A DNA stretch of 64,000 bases from JACCTH01 sp963761985 (GCA_963761985.1 CAVXIT010000007.1:67908-131907); one strand, 5' to 3'; shown: positions 51,864 to 60,942, numbered from the stretch's first letter. Notes: generated by a model not told the origin, from the sequence alone. Numbers and translations: made by a program.

Positions 51864-53211
51864 TCAGCCAGCGATCAGAGTCCGGATCTGTTCTGCCGCA
51901 TTGGTGAAGGCCTCTTCCGAGTCGCCACCGGTGAAGATGAGCTCGTAGGCATCGGTCCAGGCCTGCCACACCGACCCCATCTCGGGAATCGCTGGCATTG
52001 GATAGCCGTTCTGTCCCGCGAGCCCGAACCCGGCGATATTCGCGTCGGCCGGCCGCCACCTGATCGAAGGCCTCGATCTGTGCTGGAGGACGCCCACCGG
52101 CCTCAAACAAGGCAAGTTGAGCATCCTTGGTGGACATGAGGTCCAATATGAAGGTGGTAGCGAACAGCGGGTTCTCGGCGAAGGCGGACACCATGAAACC
52201 TTGTACGCCGATAAACGGCTGCGGGGTCCCACCCTGCACCGGTGGAATCGGCTCGACGACATAGTTCACGTCTTCGAAACTTGCCAGGGCCCACGGGCCA
52301 GTGATGGCAAAAGGAGCCATGCCCGTGTTGAACTTCTCGATCATGATGTCGTAGGTCACATCGATATTGACGACACCCTGCTCGGAGAGCTCGCTGAAGT
52401 AGGAGGCCGCAGCCAGCCCACCCTCGCTATCGATCCCCAGGTCCTCGGGGTTGTAGCTGCCGTCGTCGTTGCGGCCGAAGACATAACCACCAAGGGCGGT
52501 CACGATCGGATAGTTGTGAAAGGGATCACCGTTCCCGTTCTCTTGGAGAGCGAGCGGGGTATCAACGGTTCCCGCTTCGGTCAGCGCCAAAGCCGTTTCC
52601 ACTAGCTCTTCAAAGGTAGCTGGGGCCTCTGGCACGAGGTCGGTGTTGCGCACCAACGCGATGTTCTCCACTGCATAGGGCAAGCCATAGATCTGACCCT
52701 CATAGTTGAAGGCGGCAATGGCGGCCTCGGTGAATTGGTCGGATACGCCACTGAGATCAAGCGGAGCCACAACGCCTGCAGCGACGAGCTCGCCCAGCCA
52801 GTCGTGCGCGCCAATGATGATGTCCGGGCCCTCGCCGGCCGGTCCGGCCACTACCAGTCGACTTCGGATGTCACCAAAGCCCAACTCCTGGACCGCGACG
52901 GTGATGCCGTTCTCCTCGGCGAACTGATCAGCGAACGGCTGGATGACCGGCGCCCTGGTGTCGTCTGCCCAGATCACGAGATCTGCATCGGCACGCACCA
53001 TTGCGGTCGTCGTCGTGCTGTCTCCAGCGGCGGTAGTGGTGTCCTCGGCGGTAGTGGTCGTTGCTTCGGATTGGGTGGTCGCAGCAGCTGCGGTAGTGGT
53101 AGTGCCCTCAGCCTCATTCGCGGTCGTGACAGCCCCGTCACCTCCGCAGGCGGCGAGAATCAGGGCGATCACCATCATCAGTCCCACGAGTATTCGTGGT
53201 TGGTGTTTCAT
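51864..53211 (-). CDS. malE: maltose/maltodextrin-binding lipoprotein MalE-type (one frame break)
   Basis: About 448 residues from ATG at 53211, preceded by GGAGG at 5 bases. Signal peptide and lipobox VIALILAAC (Cys22), then a Thr-rich linker and a family 1 solute-binding domain: ADLVIWADDTRAPVIQPFAD, GPDIIIGAHDWLGELVAAG, GQIYGLPYAVENIALVRNTD, NYPIVTALGGYVFG, MAPFAITGPWAL. A one-base change near 52045 splits the read; the other frame continues DANIAGFGLAGQNGYPMPA and ends RTLIAG at 51864. It captures maltodextrins, probably those released by the neighbouring amylase. Confidence 0.9.
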
Positions 53212-53245
53212 GTGTCCTCCTCGAGGTGTTTTCTGTCTAGCTCTT

Positions 53246-53262
53246 GCTGTCCGACGGACAGC
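53246..53262. promoter_or_regulatory. perfect inverted repeat upstream of malE, possible operator
   Basis: GCTGTCC-GAC-GGACAGC is a 7+3+7 palindrome, 35 bases before the malE start on the minus strand. It is not the usual LacI-family TGNNANCGNTNNCA type. The role as a transcription-factor site is a guess from symmetry and position. Confidence 0.35.
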
Positions 53263-53328
53263 GACTCGGTCAGTTTGACACCCTCCGGAGGGCTGTGCTG
53301 CGGAGGGCGTCAGGACACGGCTTTCGGT

Positions 53329-53504
53329 TTCTCCCCCGAAGGGGGGAGAGCCGGCGTAGCCGGGAGGGGGGCGTTTTCTGCCGCGCGAGACGTTGTTCTT
53401 CGCCAGCGGAGGCCCTGGTGGGCTACCCCAATCGCGGCTGAGAAAACGCCCCCCTGGGCTGCCTCCTGGCGTCGGCATCCACTCCCCCCTTCGGGGGGAG
53501 AAAC
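53329..53504. repeat. GC-rich palindromic intergenic element, copy 3
   Basis: Left end GTTTCTCCCCCGAAGGGGGG, CCGGCGTAGCCGG hairpin, GGAGGGGGGCGTTTTCTG; a core of about 70 bases; right end AGAAAACGCCCCCC and CTCCCCCCTTCGGGGGG, then AGAAAC. Same design as the copies at 7.1 and 31.1 kb. It lies between the amylase stop and the malE promoter region. Confidence 0.8.
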
Positions 53505-53508
53505 GGAA

Positions 53509-55683
53509 CTAGGAACGGTCGCCCATCGTCACGGTGACGGAATCGGATTGCAGGCGACCCGACCCGTCGTCGACGGTGGCGATGATCTCGACTGAAGCTC
53601 CTGTCGCGACCTCCTGGTTGTTCCAATAGAGCCGGTAAGGCGGAGCGTCGTCGGTACCGAGGATCAGCGGCTCGCCGCCATCGACGCTGACGGCGAATGT
53701 CACCTCGGCGTAGCGGCGGTCGCCGACGTTGGCTTCGAGGCGGTAGCGGACGGTAGGGATCTCGCCGTTCTCCTCCGGCCGGACGAGTTGGATGGTTGGA
53801 GCTAGGTCGGCAGCTTCCATCGGCTTCTCGGCGACCAGCACAGCGGTGGCACGAGGGCCAACTTCGATCTTGACGTTGCCTTCGCTGTCTGAGATCGCTC
53901 CGCCCTCGCCACCAAGGAGGAAGACGAAGCTGGTGTCAGGCGAAAGCGAGGGGATCGTGGCTGGAATTGCCAGCGGCCCGTTGTTGGCGATAACCAGGTA
54001 CTCAATTCGCAGATCGCGATCAACCCGCGACATCGAGAAGACGGAGGCTTGCGGGGGGTGGACGATCTGGGCGCCGCGGGCCAGGGTCGGATGGTCCAGC
54101 CGGAGGTCGTTGAGCAAGGCGATGCGCTGATAGAAGGGATGGCTCCGGTCAAAGTTGTCGTCGCTAACGGTGGCTTCGGAGCCGAGGGTGTCCTGATCGA
54201 TAAATTCGGTGGCGGTGGCGGGGAACATCGTCTGGCGGGCCGATTTGTCGCCACCTACCCCGGCAAATCCTTGCTCGTCGCCGTAATAGACCACCGGCAT
54301 GCCTCGGGTCAGGAACAGCAGGTCGAACCCGAGCTGCATGCTTTCGTCCACTACCTCGGGACGGGCGTTGGGGTTGGCGGCGAGGACCATCCGTCCCATC
54401 CGTCCCATGTCGTGATTGCCAAAGAACTTGACGAGCATCGACGCGTTGGAGTCGGCATCCGTGAACCAGTCATCGTTGTCGAATGCATCGGCGAGCACGT
54501 CCGCTCCGGAGCCGTTGGCCACGTACTGCTCGAGAGCATTTTGGGTGATGAAGTCGAGCAAGCCGGGGAGGCCGAGGTTGGTCGTGTAGTGGGAGTTGAA
54601 GATCGGGTCGGAGCTGAACACCTCGCCGAATATGAAGAACTCGTCGGGAGCCGACTCGAGGACCGCCGGGACCCACTCGACCCAGAACTCATCGTTGACA
54701 TGTTTGACGGTGTCGACCCGGAAGCCAGCGATGTCGTAGCGGGAGATGATGTCGGAATAGAGCTCGATCATTCCCTCCACGACGCGCGGGTCCTCAGTGA
54801 ACAGATCGTCGAGGCCAAAGAAGTCGCCGTAGTAGGCGCTCTCGCCGTCAAAAGTGGAGTCGCCGCGGTTGTGATAGACGGTGGGGTCGTCGAGCCAGTC
54901 GGGGGATTTGACGGTGGCGTCCTCGGGCGTGCGAAACGTGGGCGTGTAGGGAAACGTCACTATGGCGTCGAGAGCCGGGAAAGCCGCCTCGTCGCCCGCG
55001 ACCTCCGCGTCGTCAAACACGGCGCCGGTCGCGTCCTGGTACGGCGCTACTCCTTTTGATTGGTACGAGAAGGTGCCTTCTTCATAGGTGATGACATCGC
55101 CGGTGTGGTTGATGACGATGTCGAAGTAGACCTCGAGGCCGAGCCGATCGGCCTCGGCAAGAAACGTCTGCATTTCTTCTTCAGTCCCGAGGTGGGGATC
55201 GATCTGTGACCAATCGATCTGCCAGTAGCCGTGGTATCCCGCCGACGAATTCTCGACCTCACCGAGACCCTGCACCGGCCGGTTGGTGAAAGGCGGAGTC
55301 AGCCAGATCGCCGTCATGCCCAAATCGACGATGTAGGGCAGCTGTGCGGTCAGGCCAGCGAGATCGCCCCCCTGGTAGAAGCCTTTGTCCTCGGGGAGGA
55401 AGCCGTGGTCGAGGGGACCACCCTCGATCCCGCCGGTGTCGTTGCCGGGGTCGCCGTTCTCGAAGCGGTCGGTCATGACGAAGTAGATCGAACCGTCCGT
55501 GGCCGGGTGCCGCACCGGCGCCGCCACCGGACCGACATCCGCGGGCACCGTCGCGGCGGCGGTGGTGTTTGCCGGGGCGCTAGCTGTGGTGGTCGTCGCT
55601 TCTGGCAGCGGATCGGTACAGGCGCCGGCAAAGACGGCCAAGACCAGCAGACAGAAGAGCGGGCGCCGCACCCAGCTCAACAT
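53509..55683 (-). CDS. secreted GH13 alpha-amylase lipoprotein
   Basis: A 724-residue enzyme. Lipobox VFAGAC (Cys22) and Thr-rich linker, then a GH13 barrel: IYFVMTDRFENGD, GMTAIWLTPPF, VYFDIVINHTGD (region I), AGFRVDTVKHVN (region II, nucleophile Asp), FIFGEVF (region III, acid Glu), MLVKFFGNHDMGRM (region IV, Asp). After the barrel there is a beta-rich C-terminal part and an Ig-like end (GASVEIIATVDDGSG). It would cut starch or glycogen outside the cell. Downstream malE-malF-malG genes on the same strand would import the products. Confidence 0.92.
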   Translation of the reverse strand: MLSWVRRPLFCLLVLAVFAGACTDPLPEATTTTASAPANTTAAATVPADVGPVAAPVRHPATDGSIYFVMTDRFENGDPGNDTGGIEGGPLDHGFLPEDKGFYQGGDLAGLTAQLPYIVDLGMTAIWLTPPFTNRPVQGLGEVENSSAGYHGYWQIDWSQIDPHLGTEEEMQTFLAEADRLGLEVYFDIVINHTGDVITYEEGTFSYQSKGVAPYQDATGAVFDDAEVAGDEAAFPALDAIVTFPYTPTFRTPEDATVKSPDWLDDPTVYHNRGDSTFDGESAYYGDFFGLDDLFTEDPRVVEGMIELYSDIISRYDIAGFRVDTVKHVNDEFWVEWVPAVLESAPDEFFIFGEVFSSDPIFNSHYTTNLGLPGLLDFITQNALEQYVANGSGADVLADAFDNDDWFTDADSNASMLVKFFGNHDMGRMGRMVLAANPNARPEVVDESMQLGFDLLFLTRGMPVVYYGDEQGFAGVGGDKSARQTMFPATATEFIDQDTLGSEATVSDDNFDRSHPFYQRIALLNDLRLDHPTLARGAQIVHPPQASVFSMSRVDRDLRIEYLVIANNGPLAIPATIPSLSPDTSFVFLLGGEGGAISDSEGNVKIEVGPRATAVLVAEKPMEAADLAPTIQLVRPEENGEIPTVRYRLEANVGDRRYAEVTFAVSVDGGEPLILGTDDAPPYRLYWNNQEVATGASVEIIATVDDGSGRLQSDSVTVTMGDRS

Positions 55684-55710
55684 AGCCCTTGCATCCTCGC
55701 GTCACCCGTA

Positions 55711-55724
55711 CGAACATATGTTCG
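55711..55724. promoter_or_regulatory. LexA (SOS) box at dinB
   Basis: CGAACATATGTTCG, a fully palindromic match to CGAAC-N4-GTTCG, ends one base before the dinB ATG at 55725. It lies 27 bases upstream of the divergent amylase start. Such tight placement implies a leaderless or nearly leaderless dinB transcript whose start LexA covers. Confidence 0.85.
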
Positions 55725-56914
55725 ATGCACGGCGAGGCCACGATTCTCCATGCCGATCTCGATTCGTTCTACGCCTCAGTCGAACAGCGCGACAACCCCC
55801 GCCTCCGCGGACGTCCGGTGATCGTTGGCGGCGGCGTCGTCCTCGCCGCAAGCTATGAGGCCAAGGCGTTCGGTGTCCGAACACCGATGGGGGGCCGCGA
55901 GGCGCGCCAGCTCTGCCCGCAAGCGATCGTCGTCGAACCGCGGATGGACGCTTACTCCGAGGCAAGCAAAGCCGTCTTCGAGGTCTTCAACGACACCACT
56001 CCGCTGGTGGAAGGAATTTCGATCGACGAGGCGTTTCTCGATGTCGGCGGTTTGCGCAAGATCGCCGGAACGCCACCGCAGATCGCAGCGAATCTCCGAG
56101 AGTCGGTTCGTTCGCGAGTCGGTTTGCCATCACGGTCGGGGTGGCGCGGACCAAGTTTCTCGCCAAGGTGGCAAGCCGGGTCGCCAAGCCCGATGGGCTT
56201 TTGGTGGTGCCTCCCGAAGGCGAGCTCGATTTCCTCCACCCTTTGCCGGTCGAGCTCCTGTGGGGAGTCGGACCGGTTACTGCCGCCAAACTGCACGAAG
56301 CCGGGATCTCGCTGGTCGGAGATGTCGCCCGGCTTTCGGAGCGCTCGCTTGTTTCGAGAGTTGGCCTGGCCGCCGGACATCATCTCTTCGCCCTTGCGCA
56401 CAATCGCGACCCGCGTCCGATCGTGGTCGGGCGCAGGCGTCGCTCGATCGGCTCGCAACGAGCGATAGGAAGAAGACCGAAAACCTGGGAGGACATCGAG
56501 TCGGCTTTGATCGGTCTCGTCGACCGCGTCACTCGCCGCATGCGCAAGGCGGGTCGGGTTGGCCGGACAATTACGCTGCGAATGCGATTCGACGATTTCT
56601 CTCGCTCGACTCGCTCGACGACGTTGCCCCAGGCCACGGCGCACACCGCAACGATTCTCCGCGCGGCGCAAAGGCTTCTAATTGGCGAGCTATCTCGAAT
56701 CGAGACCGAAGGTTTGACTCTGGTGGGCGTTGCGATTTCCAACCTTGCCGACGACGGCGCCTTGCAGCTAGCGCTCCCTTTCGATCGGCAGACGACCATT
56801 TCGCTCGACGAAGCGGTCGACGGACTTCGGGAACGCTACGGGATCAGTGCTGTGACCCGGGGAGTGCATCTCGGCAAGGACCTGGGTCTCTCGGTGCCGA
56901 TACTGCCCGATTGA
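55725..56914 (+). CDS. dinB: DNA polymerase IV (one frame break)
   Basis: About 396 residues. Y-family polymerase motifs: ILHADLDSFYASVEQRDNP, VVLAASYEAKAFGVRTPMGG, SIDEAFLDVGG (catalytic acidic residues in LDSF and SIDE). A one-base change near 56128 splits ESVRSRVGLP from the frame that continues ITVGVARTKFLAKVASRVAK, LLWGVGPVTAAKLHEAGI (helix-hairpin-helix) and the little-finger domain. The end QLALPFDRQ resembles a beta-clamp-binding motif. Translesion synthesis under SOS control; LexA box directly upstream. Confidence 0.92.
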
Positions 56915-56931
56915 TTCTTTGAACTTGATGC

Positions 56932-56953
56932 AAAAAGCCGTGAAAACCACGGC
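56932..56953 (-). terminator. Rho-independent terminator after the poly-Asp protein gene
   Basis: On the minus strand: GCCGTG-GTTTT-CACGGC followed by TTTTTG. It lies 26 bases after the stop of the poly-aspartate protein gene. The plus strand has no T-run after the stem, so it serves the minus strand. Confidence 0.75.
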
Positions 56954-56955
56954 CC

Positions 56956-56971
56956 AGAGCCTTAGGTTTGG
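56956..56971 (-). repeat. 16-base word CCAAACCTAAGGCTCT, copy 2
   Basis: Same 16 bases as at 17208-17223, here directly upstream of the terminator hairpin on the minus strand. Confidence 0.6.
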
Positions 56972-56978
56972 ATCGGGT

Positions 56979-57607
56979 TTAGGCGGTGACGCTACGCCGG
57001 TTGCTTGACTGGTCGACGCCCACCACAGCCAGGATGGCGACGAGGACACCGAGCACCACCGCATAGAGGATCTGATCCTCGAGGGTTTCAACCGTGGCGT
57101 GGAAGAAGACAGACAGATCCTCCGCGGGTCGATGTGCCGCGACCCTCCGGTCGACCCACCGCTTCCTGAGCCGGGGTCGTCCGTGTCGAAGTAGATCACC
57201 AGCTGGTCGTTGTCGAGATACGCCGGCGGAGCGGTCGTGGTCGTGGTGGGAGGAACCGTCGTGGTGGTGGGAGGCGGCGCCGTGGTCGTGGTGGTGATCG
57301 ACGTGGATGTAGTGGTGGTGACTACGGGGCGCGGCCGGGTGGTGGTAGTGGTGGCCGGCGGAACCGTCGTCGTTACCACTACGCCGGTCGTGGTCGTCCA
57401 ATGTCCGCCGTCATCGTCGTCGTCGTCGTCATCATCGTCATCGTCATCGTCGTCGTCGTCGTCGTGCCCACCGCCGTGGCCCGAGTTGTCATCGTCGTCA
57501 TCGTCGTCATGGGCGAGTACCGGCAAAGCAAAAACAAAAGCAAACAGCAGGATGAAGATGAGAGAAAGGGCCAAGATCCGACCCAAGAGACCGAGTCGTC
57601 GTCTCAT
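56979..57607 (-). CDS. poly-aspartate, Thr/Pro-rich membrane-anchored surface protein (one frame break)
   Basis: About 209 residues. Signal peptide RILALSLIFILLFAFVFA ends at ALPVLA, then HDDDDDDD, a short GHGGGH spacer and an uninterrupted run of 18 Asp (57411-57464 region). A Thr/Pro/Val-rich stalk of about 80 residues follows, then DNDQLVIYFDTDDPGSGSGG. A frame change near 57160 leads to a second frame with FFHATVETLEDQILYAVVLG (C-terminal helix, continuing VLVAILAVVGVDQ) and a short basic tail ending at 56979. So it is an exported acidic domain on a stalk with a C-terminal membrane anchor. No family known to me. Its ATG overlaps the histidine kinase stop (ATGA), so the two are translationally coupled. 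Confidence 0.7.
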
Positions 57608-59067
57608 CGGCCGTTGCTCTGCGCCAGGGCCGCGATTGGTTCCCGGCCAAGGACGTATGTGCGGGCAAGGGGAGCGACAGTCAGTTGCTTGACTTCTTCT
57701 CCGTTCGCGGCCGGCAGGATCATGCTGAAAACGGTGTGATTGTTGGCACGGAGATAGCTGATGGACCCATCCATCCCTTCCACCAGAGAACACGCGATTG
57801 AGAGGCCGAGACCAACAGAGCCGGTGAGGAGAGCCTTGTGGCCCCGATGAACGAACCGATCGAAAAGCCGGGTCTCGAGTTCCTTGGAAACGCCCTCCCC
57901 GTCGTCGATCACGGACAGGATCACTTTTTCGTCGACGGATCGGACGTCGATCGAGACGTTGGGACCGCCATGCCTGATCGCATTCGACACCAGGTTTCTG
58001 ATCACCTGCCGAAGGCGGAGCGGATCGGCTCGGACCACAAGGGAAGGACCGGTCACGTCGACAGTACGGCCCGTGCGGAGATAGGGGGCGATCACATTCT
58101 GAATCTCGGGGACCAAGGCCACATCGCAGAGCTCGATCGAGAGTGCGTCAGAGCCGAGTCGCGCCGAGGTCAGAAGATCATCGACCATCCGCGAGAGTTC
58201 CGAGGACTCACGGTTGATAAGGGTGATCAGTTCCATTGAATTGCGAGGATCGACCAGACCGGTCTCGATCAACATTTCTGAGAAGCCGTAGATGCTGGTC
58301 AGTGGGGTTCGCAACTCGTGGTAGAGACCGGCGATGAATTCATCCTTGGCTCGGGAGAGCTGGCGTTCGGCTTCGAGTTCGGCTTCGAGGGCAACTCTCT
58401 TGTCGCGCATCTGGCGGCGAGCGAGCATGAAGTAGATGAACACCGCCGCGGCCGGGATGAGAAGACTGACGAGAACTCGAGCCAGCGCTGCGACGCGGCC
58501 CAGTTCACCTTCGGTCTGATCGATGACTCCGGCGAGCCGCTCCTGCTCCACGACCAGCTCACTCTCGAGGTTGGCGTAATCCAATTCGAACTTGCCCTGG
58601 GAAAGTGTGACTGCTTCTTCGACTCTTTCGGATTGGATCAGGCTCAGCACCTTTTCGGCGGAGAGCGCGAAGGCGGCTAGCTCAACGCTGAAAGCGGGGT
58701 CCGCGACGGTCACCTCATGCGGCTCGACCGCCACGTTGCCGAAACCCATCCAAAGTCTCGTGCGCTTCGGCCAAAGCAATTCGCAGTGCAGGCGCCCGGC
58801 AACCCCGAGCTCGTAGTCAACCGCGAAGACGACTGCCTGGGCATTGCCCGCCCGGGCGATGGCGGCAGAACCCAGAACCGAGTTGGTCCAATGAAGCACC
58901 CGGGCGTTGGCAGCAACTGCCTGGGACGCCGCGCCCTGGGAAATCATGAGGGCGAGACAAGTGAGCACCACGATCAGGCTCACGCCAATGGTCAGCGGCA
59001 GCGCCCGGCGAGCAGCGTGAACGTCCCAGGGCCTCACATTCCATCTCACCCTGTAGATATCGGCCAT
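57604..59067 (-). CDS. sensor histidine kinase
   Basis: A 487-residue membrane kinase. Helix 1 (residues about 23-43), an extracellular sensor region of about 150 residues, helix 2 (VLVSLLIPAAAVFIYFML, about 198-215), then a HisKA domain with His250 in FIAGLYHELRTPLTSIYG and an HATPase domain with RQVIRNLVSNAIRHGG (N box), VIDDGEGVS (G1) and GSVGLGLSIACSLVEG (G2). No response regulator gene is adjacent. It is followed, with overlap, by the gene for the poly-aspartate surface protein, which may be a signalling partner. Divergent from the GNAT gene. Confidence 0.92.
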   Translation of the reverse strand: MADIYRVRWNVRPWDVHAARRALPLTIGVSLIVVLTCLALMISQGAASQAVAANARVLHWTNSVLGSAAIARAGNAQAVVFAVDYELGVAGRLHCELLWPKRTRLWMGFGNVAVEPHEVTVADPAFSVELAAFALSAEKVLSLIQSERVEEAVTLSQGKFELDYANLESELVVEQERLAGVIDQTEGELGRVAALARVLVSLLIPAAAVFIYFMLARRQMRDKRVALEAELEAERQLSRAKDEFIAGLYHELRTPLTSIYGFSEMLIETGLVDPRNSMELITLINRESSELSRMVDDLLTSARLGSDALSIELCDVALVPEIQNVIAPYLRTGRTVDVTGPSLVVRADPLRLRQVIRNLVSNAIRHGGPNVSIDVRSVDEKVILSVIDDGEGVSKELETRLFDRFVHRGHKALLTGSVGLGLSIACSLVEGMDGSISYLRANNHTVFSMILPAANGEEVKQLTVAPLARTYVLGREPIAALAQSNGR

Positions 59068-59182
59068 TCAGGGCACAGAACCCGAGGACCCCTACAACGT
59101 CACCCCAACGGACTAATCACTGTGCTTGGTGGCGGCTAATTCCTCGGAGAATGCGCACAGCAAATGTTTGAATCGAGCCTTC

Positions 59183-60208
59183 GTGTTCACCCCGATCCGG
59201 ACCGACCGGCTGCTGATCCGCGCTTTCGAAACCGCCGATTTGGCGGGTCTGATGGCGCGCCGCAACGATCCGGCGGCGGCCAAGTACCAGGATTGGAAGT
59301 TTCCTTATCCGCTAGAACAAGCGGAGAAAGTGGTGTCCGAACTGGTCGCCATGTCCGGTCCCGAGAAGGACGAATGGTGGATGGCGATCGTCGCCGATGG
59401 AGAGACCGGCGAGGTCTACGGCGATCTGGCTTTGCACCTCAGCGCCAACGGCCATACCGCTGAGATCGGCTACACCTTCGCCAGCCAGTACTGGGGTCGG
59501 GGATACGCGGTCGAGGCGCTGGAAGCGTTGGTCGAGTATCTATTCGAAGGGCTCCAGGTCACCCGCGTCTTCGGGATGCTCGATCCCGCCAACCCGGCCT
59601 CGGCGATGGTGATGGAACGGACCGGTTTCCTTTTCGAAGGACACACCAAGGCGTCCTACTGGTTGGGCGACGAGAACTCCGACGACTGGATCTACGGTCT
59701 CATCCGCTCGGATTGGGAAATTTGGCGCAAGCGGCCGCGGCATTCGCCGAAGAAGGTCGAATTCGTCGAGATCACCGTCGACAACCTGGAGCAGGTGTTG
59801 AAGCTCGCCACTCACAAGACCCAGGAGAGCTTCGTGGCCACCATGACCGATTCGTTCACCGATGCGCTGTTCCCGGAGATGGTCGACGGCCACCGGCCGT
59901 GCCGTGGATGCGAGCCGTCGTCGCTCACGACGACATTGTCGGGTTCGTAATGCTCGCCGTTCCCCACGAGCATTTTTCCTAGCCTTACCTGTGGCGCCTA
60001 CTGATCGATCGGCTCCACCAAAAAGGCGGGGATCGGAAAGCGGGTGCTCGACCTCGTCGTGGCCGAATGCAAGTCGCTCGGCGCTGAGAGTTTGCTCACC
60101 AGTTGGGAAGAAGGAAAGGGATCACCGGCACCTTTCTATCGAAGCCAGGGCTTCGAGCCGACAGGACGGTTGGTCGATGGAGAAACCGAAGCGCGCCTGA
60201 GGTACTAG
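59183..60208 (+). CDS. tandem GNAT acetyltransferase protein (frame broken)
   Basis: First domain: RimJ/RimL-type GNAT (TDRLLIRAFETADLAGLMA, EIGYTFASQYWGRGYAVEAL, PANPASAMVMERTGFLFEG). After KKVEFVEITVDNLEQVLKLA a second GNAT begins and is scattered over frames: AVPWMRAVVAHDDIVGFVML, then GIGKRVLDLVVAECKSLGAE (acetyl-CoA loop) and APFYRSQGFEPTGRLVDG, ending at TAG 60206-60208. At least three indels between 59880 and 60035. Could originally be one two-domain protein or two genes with a joined boundary. Substrates unknown. GTG at 59183 is my start; a GTG at 59126 is also open. Confidence 0.7.
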
Positions 60209-60460
60209 CCGGGCGACGAGATGGCTTGATTTGACCGGCTGGGAATCCGGAAGTCAAGGTGGAGGACCCGCAAATGGCTTCCGTGATTCAACTCGCAGGG
60301 ATGAGATTTCGATTTCCACCCCATGATGAATTCGATGCTCGGGTTGATTCTCCTGGAGGGTTTGGAGGCGTTGAGTGTAGATGCCATGAGCGCCAGCCCG
60401 GACCCAGATGGATCCTACGGACCGCTGGACGAGCTCTTGGCGGAGGTGGGCCGCAGCCAC
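60209..60460. other. no gene seen
   Basis: About 250 bases between the GNAT stop and the terminator. Short ORFs on both strands have no recognisable sequence. I see no RNA gene here. Confidence 0.5.
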
Positions 60461-60496
60461 AAAAAAAAGCTGGGTCAAGCAAAGCCGACCCAGCTT
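60461..60496 (-). terminator. Rho-independent terminator after the GYD gene
   Basis: Perfect 10-base stem AAGCTGGGTC / GACCCAGCTT with a 10-base loop. On the minus strand the stem is followed by eight T. It lies just downstream of the minus-strand GYD protein gene. Confidence 0.9.
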
Positions 60497-60511
60497 CGCC
60501 GGAACGTCAGA

Positions 60512-60804
60512 TCATCCAGTCGCTTTGATGATCTTTTCGATCTCGGCCATCCCGAACGCGGGCATCGTCATAGCTCGGATGTTCCCGAGCGACGCTGTTT
60601 TGACGGCCAAGGCCGCCGCTGTCTGGTCGTCGGGGGCTTCAACAATCGCCACCAGGTCGTACTGACCCAGCGTCCAGTGGATGCTGTCAAGTTTGCCACC
60701 CATGCTCTCAACCAAGTCTTTGAAGGCTTGAGCTCGCTTGGGTGAGTCCTGGTAGCTCGGATTCCCTGGTCGGTGAAGTTGCCCAGGGTGATGAACATCG
60801 GCAC
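60512..60804 (-). CDS. GYD domain protein (one frame break)
   Basis: A 97-residue dimeric alpha-beta barrel-like protein: MFITLGNFTDQGIR, then in the next frame RAQAFKDLVESMGGKLDSIH, WTLGQYDLVAIVEAPDD and ASLGNIRAMTMPAFG. The family signature (GQYDxVxxxEAPDD) is clear. Function unknown. GTG at 60804 has GAGGAG at 5 bases; ATG at 60798 is the alternative. One indel near 60755. Followed by a strong terminator. Confidence 0.8.
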
Positions 60805-60942
60805 GCGCACTCCTCTCGTCTCTGCCGCGTCGAAATCTATCGACTCCCCGGGTCGAACGCCTCGCCAACCGCCCTTAACCCTGGGGAACCGTGCCCCTCC
60901 CTCGACGTCGAACTGCCAAGACCAGTACCACGGAGGACGACC

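Noticed and set aside
53212..53478. N-terminal extension of MalE
   Set aside because: The upstream codons are translated repeat element; the ATG at 53211 has a good ribosome site and starts the signal peptide.
54049..55059. 336-codon plus-strand ORF
   Set aside because: Antisense to the GH13 amylase barrel.
57361..57500. Possible CRISPR or tandem-repeat array
   Set aside because: The repeat is a simple GTC/ATC triplet tract inside a coding gene, with no spacers.
57210..57692. 160-codon plus-strand ORF of Val and Ser runs
   Set aside because: It is the reverse of the poly-Asp and Thr-rich coding repeats; runs of VVV and SSS come from the same triplets.
60254..60478. 74-codon minus-strand ORF
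   Set aside because: Begins inside the terminator of the GYD gene and has no recognisable sequence.
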